From Maribacter sp. BPC-D8 (GTDB lineage Bacteria > Bacteroidota > Bacteroidia > Flavobacteriales > Flavobacteriaceae): DNA of 64,000 nucleotides. The notes beneath the pieces were generated by a model, which saw nothing but the letters and a program-made list of their open reading frames with translations, had not been told where the DNA came from and did not search any database. The stretch is from positions 3,596,001-3,660,000 of the forward strand of contig NZ_CP128187.1 of NCBI RefSeq assembly GCF_035207705.1, given 5' to 3'. Below are positions 8,016 to 15,892 of this stretch, one piece after another (position 1 is the stretch's first letter; each line of letters begins with the position of its first letter). The translations under genes were made by a program, and so were the position numbers.

Positions 8016-9194
8016 TTAAATAAAATCTCCTCTTACATCTTCAGCATCTGCTACTTCATGACCATGCGAATCATGCTCATGCTCGTGATCATGTTCTGCA
8101 ACCGCCATACCTATAAATAAGGCTGAAAGTGCAGTAAAAATATATGCCTGTAAAAAGGCTACCAACACCTCAATAAGGGTGATGAAAAATGATAAAACCA
8201 AAGATAAACCTGTTGCACCAACAACACCTAAACTTTTCTTAAGTGTAAACATGATAGCAATTAAACTCATTACTACAATATGCCCTGCAGATATGTTTGC
8301 GAATAAACGTACTAATAAAGAGAAAGGCTTAATGATAAATGCACCAGCTAATTCTATAATAGCCAAAATAGGCTTCACGAAAACAGGTACACCTGGCATC
8401 CACAAAATGTGCATCCAATAATCTTTATTACCACTAACTGTATAGATAACCAAAGTAAATATTGCCAAACAAGCTGTTACTGCAATTTGACCCGTTACAT
8501 TAAATCCGAATGGAGTAAGTCCCATTAAGTTTAGTATCCAAATAAAGAAGAATACTGTTAAAAGGTATCCTGTAAATTTTCTATAATGCTTTTCACCAAT
8601 ATTAGGTCTTGCGATCTCATCTCTTACATAAAGTACTAATGGCTCTAACACTCTACCAAAACCGGTAGGTATTTTTTTCTTTCCGTATTGTTTCGCCAGT
8701 GATGAAAAGGCCAATAACATTAATAGACCTACTAATAACACCCCAACAACACTTTTGGTAATAGAGAAATCTAATGCTTTATGAGCGTTAGTTGCATGGT
8801 GCTCCTCATCAAAACTAACTGATGTTGCGCCATTATCTAATTCGTATATTTTACTGTGAAGTTTAACAAATTTAGAGCCATTTCTTTCAACTACAACCTG
8901 CCCATTATCGTCATGATGAAATTCTGATGACATAAAAGTTGCCAATCCATTGTTCGACCAAAGAATTACAGGCAGCGGAAAACCAATGTGCTTTCTTTCG
9001 CCTGCATCATTAGAATATGAAAACAAATGAAAATCGTGAGAATCTTTAAGGTGGTGTAAAATATACTCATCTACCTGTTCCTTAGTACTCACTGTTCCTT
9101 CTGGTTCGGTATCAGATATAGCGAAACTTTGCAATGAAAAACAAAGTATTAGAAGTTGTAATAAGGTTTTAATCGTATTTGAAACTTGCATCAT
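8016..9194 (-). CDS. atpB: F1F0 ATP synthase subunit a with long N-terminal extension and His-rich tail
   Basis: Stator subunit that holds the proton half-channels, 392 aa, much longer than the roughly 270 residues of E. coli. The extra part is an N-terminal signal-like helix and about 120 periplasmic residues rich in His and Asp, as in other Bacteroidota. The conserved core starts near residue 145. The essential arginine is Arg296 in SLLVRLFANISAGH, and the last helix has IEVLVAFLQAYIFTALSALF. The C-terminus carries a His/Asp/Glu-rich stretch (EHDHEHEHDSHGHE) that could bind metal ions. atpE follows 38 bases downstream. Confidence 0.96.
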   Translation of the reverse strand: MMQVSNTIKTLLQLLILCFSLQSFAISDTEPEGTVSTKEQVDEYILHHLKDSHDFHLFSYSNDAGERKHIGFPLPVILWSNNGLATFMSSEFHHDDNGQVVVERNGSKFVKLHSKIYELDNGATSVSFDEEHHATNAHKALDFSITKSVVGVLLVGLLMLLAFSSLAKQYGKKKIPTGFGRVLEPLVLYVRDEIARPNIGEKHYRKFTGYLLTVFFFIWILNLMGLTPFGFNVTGQIAVTACLAIFTLVIYTVSGNKDYWMHILWMPGVPVFVKPILAIIELAGAFIIKPFSLLVRLFANISAGHIVVMSLIAIMFTLKKSLGVVGATGLSLVLSFFITLIEVLVAFLQAYIFTALSALFIGMAVAEHDHEHEHDSHGHEVADAEDVRGDFI

Positions 9195-9284
9195 TAGTTC
9201 TTTATCAAAAAATTTAGCTCCTAGAAATTTTGCGCAAAAGTAGTTAATTATTGCATAATCTACCCAATTTTAAAGCTTTAAAAT

Positions 9285-9677
9285 TTAGAGTCTTTTTTTG
9301 CGCATAATTTTCGAAATAAAAAACACTTCTAGAAACAAAAAAATTAGCACCGGTATAAGCAGCGCACCCCTATATATTTGAGGCATAATCAGTTCATCTA
9401 ACAAGTATGGATAAAACAATATCGCGAAAACCATAATCTTAAAAACCAGTACACCCATATACATAAAACCTAATTGTTCAAAAAATGAATTGTTTTTTGA
9501 AGCAATTAAGAATATGACGACCAATGTTAAGGAAAACAGGAAGTGAAAAGTATATGCCTTGATCAAAAGCGGACCAAAATAAGTTGGTGCAGTCGATAGC
9601 ACCAAATCTTGTAGAAAATAAGAAGTCGCGCCCACAACAGTGAACACGACTATATATAAAATGATATTTTTTAGCAA
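9285..9677 (-). CDS. Small membrane protein of the atp operon, DUF6168-like
   Basis: A 130-residue protein with four hydrophobic helices (for example NIILYIVVFTVVGATSYFL and GALLIPVLIFLFLEVFFISK) and a basic C-terminus (KIMRKKRL). It occupies the position of AtpI upstream of atpB and, from memory, matches the flavobacterial DUF6168 family. AtpI helps assemble c-rings in other bacteria; a similar role is plausible but inferred only from position and topology. The gene starts three bases after the atpZ stop. Confidence 0.75.
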   Translation of the reverse strand: MLKNIILYIVVFTVVGATSYFLQDLVLSTAPTYFGPLLIKAYTFHFLFSLTLVVIFLIASKNNSFFEQLGFMYMGVLVFKIMVFAILFYPYLLDELIMPQIYRGALLIPVLIFLFLEVFFISKIMRKKRL

Positions 9678-9680
9678 CGT

Positions 9681-9908
9681 TTATTTATTTAACGCCATAA
9701 CTTTTTTTATGACTAAATAGATCGACAAAAATACAGCAAGTAAAGTAAATGTGTCTTCTAAAAACGTTTTTTCAAATTTTTGATCTAACCACTCCCCTAA
9801 AAGATTACCCAAGAATATAGTGACACCCATTTGTATGGCAACACCAGATAAGCTTGCGGCATTTCTTAAAAGTTCAGAATTGTCATTACGAGGCTTTTGC
9901 GGCTCCAT
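9681..9908 (-). CDS. atpZ: AtpZ/AtpI-family assembly factor
   Basis: A 75-residue protein with two transmembrane helices. The polar N-terminus is followed by SLSGVAIQMGVTIFLGNLLGEWLDQKF, the family pattern with a glycine-rich first helix and a GxWLDxKF junction, and then TFTLLAVFLSIYLVIKKV. AtpZ/AtpI proteins support assembly of the c-ring and have been proposed to move Mg2+ or Ca2+. The start codon lies inside the 3' end of the bactofilin gene (23-base overlap in another frame), which suggests translational coupling. Confidence 0.85.
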   Translation of the reverse strand: MEPQKPRNDNSELLRNAASLSGVAIQMGVTIFLGNLLGEWLDQKFEKTFLEDTFTLLAVFLSIYLVIKKVMALNK

Positions 9909-10299
9909 TATTAGAAGATTTTAAACCTGCAGCACCTTTACCGCCACCCATTGTACATGAGGCGTTAAACGTAGCACCTGGCTCAACAGCCAATTTATTT
10001 ACCGATACTGTACCTTCTATTACTGCAGAAGATTTTAAAGATAACAGGTCAGACACCAAAAGTTCACCATTAAAGCTACCTTCTATATCTGCATTTACAC
10101 ATTCTACTTTACCATGAATGTAGCCATCTTTACCGATAACAACTTTACCTGAAGTTTTTACATTACCATCTAGCTTACCGTCTATACGAAAATCTGCTTC
10201 AGATATAATATCTCCTTTAATCTTGGTATTCTTCTCTATTCTGTTAGGTTGACCTCCTACTTCATTCATAACTCTAGGTTTTTGTCTGTCTGAAAACAT
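9886..10299 (-). CDS. Bactofilin (polymer-forming cytoskeletal protein)
   Basis: A 137-residue bactofilin. The central domain of about 90 residues shows the right-handed beta-helix repeat pattern (NTKIKGDIISEADFRIDGKL, then GNVKTSGKVVIGKDGYIHGK and VECVNADIEGSFNG). Both ends are flexible; the C-terminus is rich in Gly, Ala and Ser (GGGKGAAGLKSSNNGAAKAS). Bactofilins polymerise without nucleotides, often at the membrane, and organise cell-wall enzymes or surface machines. The gene starts three bases after the sprE stop and overlaps atpZ by 23 bases, so it ties the gliding/secretion gene and the ATP synthase into one unit. Confidence 0.93.
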   Translation of the reverse strand: MFSDRQKPRVMNEVGGQPNRIEKNTKIKGDIISEADFRIDGKLDGNVKTSGKVVIGKDGYIHGKVECVNADIEGSFNGELLVSDLLSLKSSAVIEGTVSVNKLAVEPGATFNASCTMGGGKGAAGLKSSNNGAAKAS

Positions 10300-10302
10300 T
10301 GT

Positions 10303-12858
10303 TCACGGTTTTGGGGTTAAAAGCGTATTTCTATAATCGATTATATTCTTGTGTACTTGTATAATCTTATAGTTCTCCGATAAAACTACAAAATTCTCAT
10401 CAGCAACGAGGTAATCCTTATTGTTTTTTAGTAGCTCGGCATACCCAAGGGCAAAATCTTTAGATTTAAATCCGTGCACCACTACAAATTGGTTTTCTAG
10501 ATTGTAAATATCTCTAGAAACTATATTTTTATATCTAAGGTCTATGATAGATTGCTCTAACAATTCTATTAACTTTAGTGCTTGTTCTGTATTACTTCTT
10601 TTAAACGGAAAAACTACTTTCCAGTTTGATGTTCCTTTTGAGTCTGTCTCAGGAGAAAACTCTTTTGGCTCTAACTTCGGAAGCTGCTCTGCTATCATTT
10701 GCTCAGCCTTTTTACCTTCTGGATTATTAGGATACGTCAGCGCCACATAATTCAATGCTTCTTTAAAAGGTTCAAAACCTTGAAGTCTACCAATTGCATT
10801 AGCCTTCAACATCTCAAATTTCGGAACAATTGGGTCGCCGGTGAATCTATTGATGTTTTGCTCTGCCCCAGTAATTACTTGTAAATACTGTTGTTCTTTA
10901 TACTGTTTAAAAAGACTCTCATAGCGCTTCTCTGGACTATCAGAACTATCTGCTAGTACCGCTTGCGGATTTAATAAAATCTCAGCATATCTCGAATCGG
11001 CATGGTTGGCAATAATATCTGCCTTCATAGTCTCTTTCAACGGACTATCAACTTCTTCGTAAATTTTATATAAATTATATTTTGAAGGAAGAATCAATCG
11101 TTCTTCTGCATTAGATGCTAATACATCTTCCAATTTACCAGCTGCCAGAAGGTTTTCGTTGAACTTCTCTTTATATATCAATCCTAATTGATAGTTGGCG
11201 AAATTACGCTCTGTCTTTAAGCTATCAATAACAGCAACATCTGTAGGTAAACGATCCATGTAATAGTCTAATGAGAACTTCTCATCTTCACTTACCACAC
11301 TTAAACTATCGTTAGCACTTGTTACATCTTGTAAAGCAACATTTTCGGTATTGATTACCGATTTGTCTGACCAACGCCAGTCATCTGTTAATTCTCTATT
11401 GCCCCAACGATTCTTAAAATCATTTTGACCGTAGCCTAAACTGGTAATATTATAGAAATAGAATTTACCCTTATTCTCTTTACCACCTTTACTATTACTA
11501 AATGCAGCAAAACCATCGGTGATTCTTTCTTTCTCTTTTTTCTGTGCAGCTTCTTTTGCCTTCTGTAATTCTTCAATATGCTTTCCGAAATAAGCCAATT
11601 GCTCTTCTTTAGGCATTTGATATATTGTAATTACGCTATCAGAATATTGAACAATGTCTTCGTATTTAATAACATCTTCTAAATTGTCGCGCTTCTTTTT
11701 AATAGAACGAAATTTCTTGGTGTTTTCATTAAGGTTGGTCAATACACTATCGTAATATGCACCAGCCGGTTTATAAACACTTTCATCAAAATTATATTCC
11801 GCTAAATTCTCATAATTAAGCGCATTCAATTTTGGCTTGTTTTGCGAAGCACGTAAAGACTTATTGAAATAAACCAATGCCAAACTATCAGACTCTTGCT
11901 TTAAATGAAACTCTGCCAATTGTCTATATATACCATCTAAATATGATCTATTCTCTCTATTCAGTTCTAATTTGGTCAAATACTCCAGTACCTCTTCTTT
12001 ATTTTCAGCAGTAACCTCGGTATTCTTTAATTTTTCAATTTCAGCATTGATCATGTATACACGCGGCGACTTTCTATTTAATTCGATCACCTTGTCAAAT
12101 GCGTAATTAGCACTGTCTTTAAAGCCCAATTGATTATACAACTGACCTATTATATAGTAGTATCTTCCTTTCTCAGGATTTTTTGTAGTGTAATGCGATG
12201 CTATTTTAAGATTTTGAACTGCCGTATCTGGTGCATTAAGATTAATAAACGCTTGCGCCATCATTGCTCTTGCATCGGCATATTCTTGTTCTTTTAAACG
12301 CTCATACTTCATTAAGCGTTTTAAGTTCTTAATGGCTAGATCATCATTTTCTAATCTGATGTTTACTTTCTCTCTCCAAATACTAGCTTCGTTTAGCTTA
12401 TCGCTTTCAGAATATTTGTTTAGTACATAATTGAAAGATTCTAATGCAGGAATATAACGCTCATCGAAATACCTTGCTTTACCCAAAAGAAGAAAAGCTT
12501 CATCTATTTGTGGGTTTCGCTCTTCATCTTTAATATCCATACTATGGCGTTGAATTGCCTTAGTAGCTTTTTCTTCAGCAATAAGAAAATTAGGATTGTT
12601 GTCTTCTGAATCCAATTTAATTTCGCCGCTAACCTCTAAACGTTCTACAGGTAAGACTTCAAAATAATCGTCTTGATAGGTATCGTTCAAAGTTTCTCGA
12701 CCTAGTTCAAAAGCAATATTACCATTATACAAGGTATTGTATTTGGTATTGAGCGCATGCCAGTTACGGTTTACGAACTTGTCTTTCTTAACAGAACATG
12801 CATTAAAAAGCATACTCGATAAAAGACCCGATAAAATAAGTTTGTTTCTAAGATTCAA
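10303..12858 (-). CDS. sprE: SprE/PorW-family TPR lipoprotein of gliding motility and type IX secretion
   Basis: An 851-residue lipoprotein: the signal peptide ends in the lipobox LFNACSVKKD (Cys at residue 21). The N-terminal part FVNRNWHALNTKYNTLYNGN is typical of SprE/PorW, and several TPR-like helical repeats follow (for example EAFLLLGKARYFDERYIPAL). The length agrees with SprE of Flavobacterium johnsoniae, an outer-membrane-associated lipoprotein needed for gliding and for secretion through the type IX system. A second half with WGNRELTDDWRWSDKS and a C-terminal HGFKSKDFALGYAELLKNNK segment completes it. It heads the unit sprE-bactofilin-atpZ. A palindrome like those near the tetR gene lies about 130 bases upstream. 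Confidence 0.87.
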   Translation of the reverse strand: MNLRNKLILSGLLSSMLFNACSVKKDKFVNRNWHALNTKYNTLYNGNIAFELGRETLNDTYQDDYFEVLPVERLEVSGEIKLDSEDNNPNFLIAEEKATKAIQRHSMDIKDEERNPQIDEAFLLLGKARYFDERYIPALESFNYVLNKYSESDKLNEASIWREKVNIRLENDDLAIKNLKRLMKYERLKEQEYADARAMMAQAFINLNAPDTAVQNLKIASHYTTKNPEKGRYYYIIGQLYNQLGFKDSANYAFDKVIELNRKSPRVYMINAEIEKLKNTEVTAENKEEVLEYLTKLELNRENRSYLDGIYRQLAEFHLKQESDSLALVYFNKSLRASQNKPKLNALNYENLAEYNFDESVYKPAGAYYDSVLTNLNENTKKFRSIKKKRDNLEDVIKYEDIVQYSDSVITIYQMPKEEQLAYFGKHIEELQKAKEAAQKKEKERITDGFAAFSNSKGGKENKGKFYFYNITSLGYGQNDFKNRWGNRELTDDWRWSDKSVINTENVALQDVTSANDSLSVVSEDEKFSLDYYMDRLPTDVAVIDSLKTERNFANYQLGLIYKEKFNENLLAAGKLEDVLASNAEERLILPSKYNLYKIYEEVDSPLKETMKADIIANHADSRYAEILLNPQAVLADSSDSPEKRYESLFKQYKEQQYLQVITGAEQNINRFTGDPIVPKFEMLKANAIGRLQGFEPFKEALNYVALTYPNNPEGKKAEQMIAEQLPKLEPKEFSPETDSKGTSNWKVVFPFKRSNTEQALKLIELLEQSIIDLRYKNIVSRDIYNLENQFVVVHGFKSKDFALGYAELLKNNKDYLVADENFVVLSENYKIIQVHKNIIDYRNTLLTPKP

Positions 12859-12984
12859 AATAGTTGATCTACGTATGTATGTTTAACTTAAAAACAACCA
12901 GATTATTATACCGTTCATCGGTAAACAGCATATTTATTTTTAAGCATTCGTAACATTTATAGACTACTACAACCAATTTTTACC

Positions 12985-12996
12985 GACTAGGTAGTT
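12985..12996. promoter_or_regulatory. Candidate TetR-type operator upstream of sprE
   Basis: GACTAGGTAGTT is an inverted repeat with five-base arms and a two-base centre (GACTA-GG-TAGTT). It has the same geometry as the two palindromes in front of the tetR gene, and the flank TAGTTTGTTTTG is shared with the site at 29318. It lies about 130 bases before the sprE start. Confidence 0.45.
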
Positions 12997-13101
12997 TGTT
13001 TTGAATTATAATGACCAAGAATTTATATAATAACTGCAGATAATCTGATCAAATATATTTTCAACGGATTTTATTATTCTCCAGATAAAATATAGAAATG
13101 A

Positions 13102-13125
13102 AAAACCGACCACTAGGTCGGTTTT
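13102..13125 (-). terminator. Terminator hairpin after the ABC transporter genes
   Basis: The stem AAAACCGACC/GGTCGGTTTT surrounds the loop ACTA, with a short T-run on the minus strand. It lies about 120 bases after the stop of the ABC ATPase gene. Confidence 0.65.
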
Positions 13126-13246
13126 ATGAATTTTATTGCTATTTGTATAAAGTGTAGTTCGTCTGATCGAGCAATAATGAGAAATCTTTGACTTTTCAAG
13201 CACATGTAGTTCTCCACTGAGCTCGAATCGATATAAACCCCTGAAT

Positions 13247-13966
13247 TTATTCCACAACCACATTAGCACTCTCTGCACCAAAAAAGACCTCTAGTTCTTT
13301 CAATGTTTCAGTAGATGTTTCTATGTCTTTAACCACCTCACCTTTGTTCAATACCACAATACGTTCGCAAACTTCGGTTACATGAATTAAATCGTGACTA
13401 GATACTAATACCGTTACGTCTTTCTGTTCTGCCAATTCTTTAATGATTTGCTTTAAGCGGATTTGAGTCGTCGGATCCAAATTTGCAAAAGGCTCATCTA
13501 ATATAACCACTTTAGGGTTTCCTATAAAAGAAGCTACAATACCAGCCTTTTTCTGATTTCCTTTAGATAAATCTCTCAAATACTTCTTTTGCCCTAAAAT
13601 TTCGCCGTGAAAGAAATCTTGATACTGTGCCAATAATGCATCTACATCGGCTTTATTTTGACCACGTAGGTCACCTATAAAGTAAAAATACTCTTCGGGA
13701 GTCAAGTACCCAATCAAAAATGTTTCATCTATAAACGATGATGTAAACGGTTTCCAATCTTCGCTGGTGTTTACTTGAACATCATTATTAATGATATGAC
13801 CAGTACTTGGCTGAATCAAATCTAGCAACAAACTAAAAAGTGTAGTTTTACCTGCACCGTTGTTACCAACTAATCCGAAGCTTTGCCCCGTTGGTATATT
13901 TAAAGATTCAATATTAAGTACTTGTTGTGAACCGTATTTCTTTGATAAATTTTCTATTGTAATCAT
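13247..13966 (-). CDS. ABC transporter ATP-binding protein
   Basis: Nucleotide-binding subunit of 239 residues for an ABC-2-type exporter. It has Walker A GNNGAGKTT near residue 35, the signature DLSKGNQKKAGI (the usual LSGGQ replaced by LSKGN, common in this exporter group), Walker B KVVILDEPFANLDP, and the H-loop SSHDL. It is 54 bases downstream of the DUF5687 membrane protein gene, with which it should form the transporter. The cargo is unknown. Confidence 0.93.
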   Translation of the reverse strand: MITIENLSKKYGSQQVLNIESLNIPTGQSFGLVGNNGAGKTTLFSLLLDLIQPSTGHIINNDVQVNTSEDWKPFTSSFIDETFLIGYLTPEEYFYFIGDLRGQNKADVDALLAQYQDFFHGEILGQKKYLRDLSKGNQKKAGIVASFIGNPKVVILDEPFANLDPTTQIRLKQIIKELAEQKDVTVLVSSHDLIHVTEVCERIVVLNKGEVVKDIETSTETLKELEVFFGAESANVVVE

Positions 13967-14020
13967 AATCTTATTGTTCTAATTTTTTAAGATGAAATGA
14001 AATGCGTCAAATGAAAAACC

Positions 14021-15490
14021 TTAACTAGCTTTCTCTTTAAAACCTGCAATCATTCCGTATTTCTTTTTCTTGTACTGCTCCGTTATTAATCCAAGTAAGT
14101 AGTTTTTCATAGCAAAACCAATGATGCCTAAAACCGATAATACTGCGACTGCAACTTCAATATTAAAGATGTAATAAAAGATGGAAAAGATAATTATTGG
14201 AACCACCATTACCGGAAGCATTACCAAAAACTGTGTAGCACTAGCGCCTTGCATATTACCAAACGGACTCTGATCTAATTCGATTCTTTTTTTGTTGAAT
14301 GAACCAAAATATAAAATGACCGGTATATTTACACCTAGATTATACAATGCGCAACTAAAATTAATAGCTAAAGCCTCCCAACCAAAGTAGACATAGGGTA
14401 TCGTCAATAAAAACATACCCACGATACTTACAGTAATTAAAATAACTTTAGATTCTAAATACTTTCGCATTGGTATGTTCTGTGACATCATCATGCTGTA
14501 ATAGCTACTATCCCAAGCTGGTATAAATTGACCAAAATTACTTAAGAAAATTCCTGTCATAAATACACCAACAAATGCTTTCATTGGCATCATACTACTA
14601 TAAGCATCTACTGTATAGAATACCAAACCATAAAAAACAAAAAGTAAGGAAATAAATACTTGAGACTTGGTTCTTTTATTTCTCCAAATCATTTTTAAAT
14701 CAAGCTGCAAGAAAGAACCCATTTCTCCAAAACGCTTTGTCCAAGACATATCTGAAGTATTTGCCTCCACTGATTTCGATTGAAGTTTAGCATCTAGATA
14801 AATCTTATCTCGTAAATACTTAAAATTGACATAATATATAATTGCCGCTAAAGCTATCGGAATCAATACCGTAATTGGATATGCATAAAGCGCATGAAAA
14901 ACAGGTGCAAAAAACTCTTTAACAGAGAACACTCCAAAATAATCCAATCCGTAACCTAAAGCAAGAATACTACCTATGCCAATAAGAACTTTATCATTCT
15001 TATTTACAAGCAGGTTCACATAATTAATACTAAGTATAATGCCCATGATACCGACTATCCATAGTAAAACATTTACTGCAGGGTAGCCATTAAACAATAA
15101 AACAATTGCAAACGGAACTATAAAGAACAGCGTTAATAAATTATAAATAGATGCTGCTGATCTACCCAATATATAATGTGCGATGGTACTTTTCTTAACA
15201 GGAGTTGTCAAAAATGGTTTTATATCCATCACCGGTAATTTTTGCATGAAGTATCGTAGAAATAATTCAATTAAAATCCAGTAAATAAAATATTGGCTAA
15301 TGCTCCACATTGGGCTCTGATCTGGGAATATTTCTTTTAAGATAAAGTACATTCCTACTCCTGCACCAGCAAGTGATAAAAGCATATATACGCCGAAAAA
15401 GCCCATTACTATTTTTATCCCCAGGCTTTTACCAAGGTTAGAGGATCTAAAAAAGGATTTCCATTGTAATGAAGAAAAACGTTTAAACAT
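14021..15490 (-). CDS. DUF5687-family ABC-2-type membrane protein
   Basis: Membrane subunit of about 489 residues with roughly a dozen hydrophobic segments. The start at 15490 gives MFKRFSSLQWKSFFRSSNLG, the usual opening of this flavobacterial family; a longer frame from 15556 adds 22 residues of poor composition. Landmarks are the cytoplasmic segment WTKRFGEMGSFLQLDLKMIW and SQNIPMRKYLESK. It sits upstream of its ATPase and probably forms an exporter of unknown substrate. Confidence 0.82.
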   Translation of the reverse strand: MFKRFSSLQWKSFFRSSNLGKSLGIKIVMGFFGVYMLLSLAGAGVGMYFILKEIFPDQSPMWSISQYFIYWILIELFLRYFMQKLPVMDIKPFLTTPVKKSTIAHYILGRSAASIYNLLTLFFIVPFAIVLLFNGYPAVNVLLWIVGIMGIILSINYVNLLVNKNDKVLIGIGSILALGYGLDYFGVFSVKEFFAPVFHALYAYPITVLIPIALAAIIYYVNFKYLRDKIYLDAKLQSKSVEANTSDMSWTKRFGEMGSFLQLDLKMIWRNKRTKSQVFISLLFVFYGLVFYTVDAYSSMMPMKAFVGVFMTGIFLSNFGQFIPAWDSSYYSMMMSQNIPMRKYLESKVILITVSIVGMFLLTIPYVYFGWEALAINFSCALYNLGVNIPVILYFGSFNKKRIELDQSPFGNMQGASATQFLVMLPVMVVPIIIFSIFYYIFNIEVAVAVLSVLGIIGFAMKNYLLGLITEQYKKKKYGMIAGFKEKAS

Positions 15491-15637
15491 TCGGTTGGTT
15501 TTAGTATTCAGAATATAAGTAAGAAAAATCTTGAGTTTGTTACAAACAAAATTCAAAATATTCTTTAAGCTCTTATTTTATACCTTACTATGTATCCAGA
15601 AAAAATTAACCGATTAAGTCCTCTTTCTTCCACACTA

Positions 15638-15658
15638 CCGCCAGTTTAAAACTGGTGG
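15638..15658. repeat. Near-perfect palindrome CCGCCAGTTT-A-AAACTGGTGG
   Basis: Ten-base arms match at nine positions around one central base. There is no T-run on either side, so it is not an ordinary terminator. It could be a REP-like element or an operator. Confidence 0.5.
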
Positions 15659-15737
15659 AAACAACAGTAAGCCATTAGCTAATTAACGCCAACTGGGACC
15701 AGTATGGAAATTATATTTTATCGATTTATTAACCAAT

Positions 15738-15781
15738 ACTTGCTAGGTACGGCACTCGGCACAGACGAGCGCTAGCAAAGT
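15738..15781. repeat. Hairpin with GC-rich core
   Basis: ACTTGCTAG at the left pairs with CTAGCAAAGT at the right (one bulge), and inside it CTCG pairs with CGAG around GCACAGA. Its base composition is much more GC-rich than the surroundings, which is typical of small interspersed palindromic repeats. Confidence 0.45.
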
Positions 15782-15825
15782 AATTATCTAAAAAGTTAAA
15801 CAAAAAGCAGTAATACCGACTTTTT

Positions 15826-15837
15826 TGACAAATGTCA
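15826..15837 (+). promoter_or_regulatory. FNR/CRP-like inverted repeat upstream of the reductase gene
   Basis: TGACAAATGTCA is a perfect palindrome with the TTGAC-N4-GTCA pattern of the Crp/Fnr family. Its centre lies about 40 bases before the transcription start predicted from the TAATTTTG element at 15860, which is the usual place for an activator that contacts RNA polymerase. Confidence 0.4.
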
Positions 15838-15859
15838 TATTTTATCGCAAAAGCATGCT

Positions 15860-15867
15860 TAATTTTG
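15860..15867 (+). promoter_or_regulatory. Bacteroidota -7 promoter element TAATTTTG
   Basis: This matches the TAnnTTTG consensus exactly and ends 25 bases before the reductase start codon. No TTTG element lies at the normal distance upstream, which fits an activator-dependent promoter. Confidence 0.45.
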
Positions 15868-15892
15868 TAAATCGATTTAAAGAAACCAACAT

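Larger units (their letters stand above)
12859..13246. other. Intergenic region: sprE promoter side and end of the ABC operon
   Basis: No gene is supported in these 388 bases. They hold a terminator hairpin for the ABC operon and a GACTA-N2-TAGTT palindrome in front of sprE. An open frame of 91 codons on the minus strand has a composition unlike a real protein, spans the terminator and enters the ABC gene, so it was not called. No clear TAnnTTTG promoter element was found for sprE. Confidence 0.7.
15491..15892. other. Divergent intergenic region with palindromes and a promoter
   Basis: This region separates the ABC membrane gene (minus) from the reductase gene (plus). No gene is supported. 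It holds a near-perfect 21-base palindrome at 15638, a long hairpin at 15738, an FNR-like inverted repeat at 15826 and a TAnnTTTG element at 15860, each listed separately. Confidence 0.7.

Noticed and set aside
13102..13125. Hairpin ACCGACC-ACTA-GGTCGGT considered as a fifth TetR operator
   Set aside because: Its arms resemble the operators, but the spacing differs (four-base loop, longer stem) and its place after the ABC genes fits a terminator better.
13006..13281. Open frame of 91 codons on the minus strand after the ABC ATPase gene
   Set aside because: It overlaps the end of the ABC gene and the terminator hairpin, has an odd composition rich in Ser, Tyr, Ile and Trp, and no recognisable start region.
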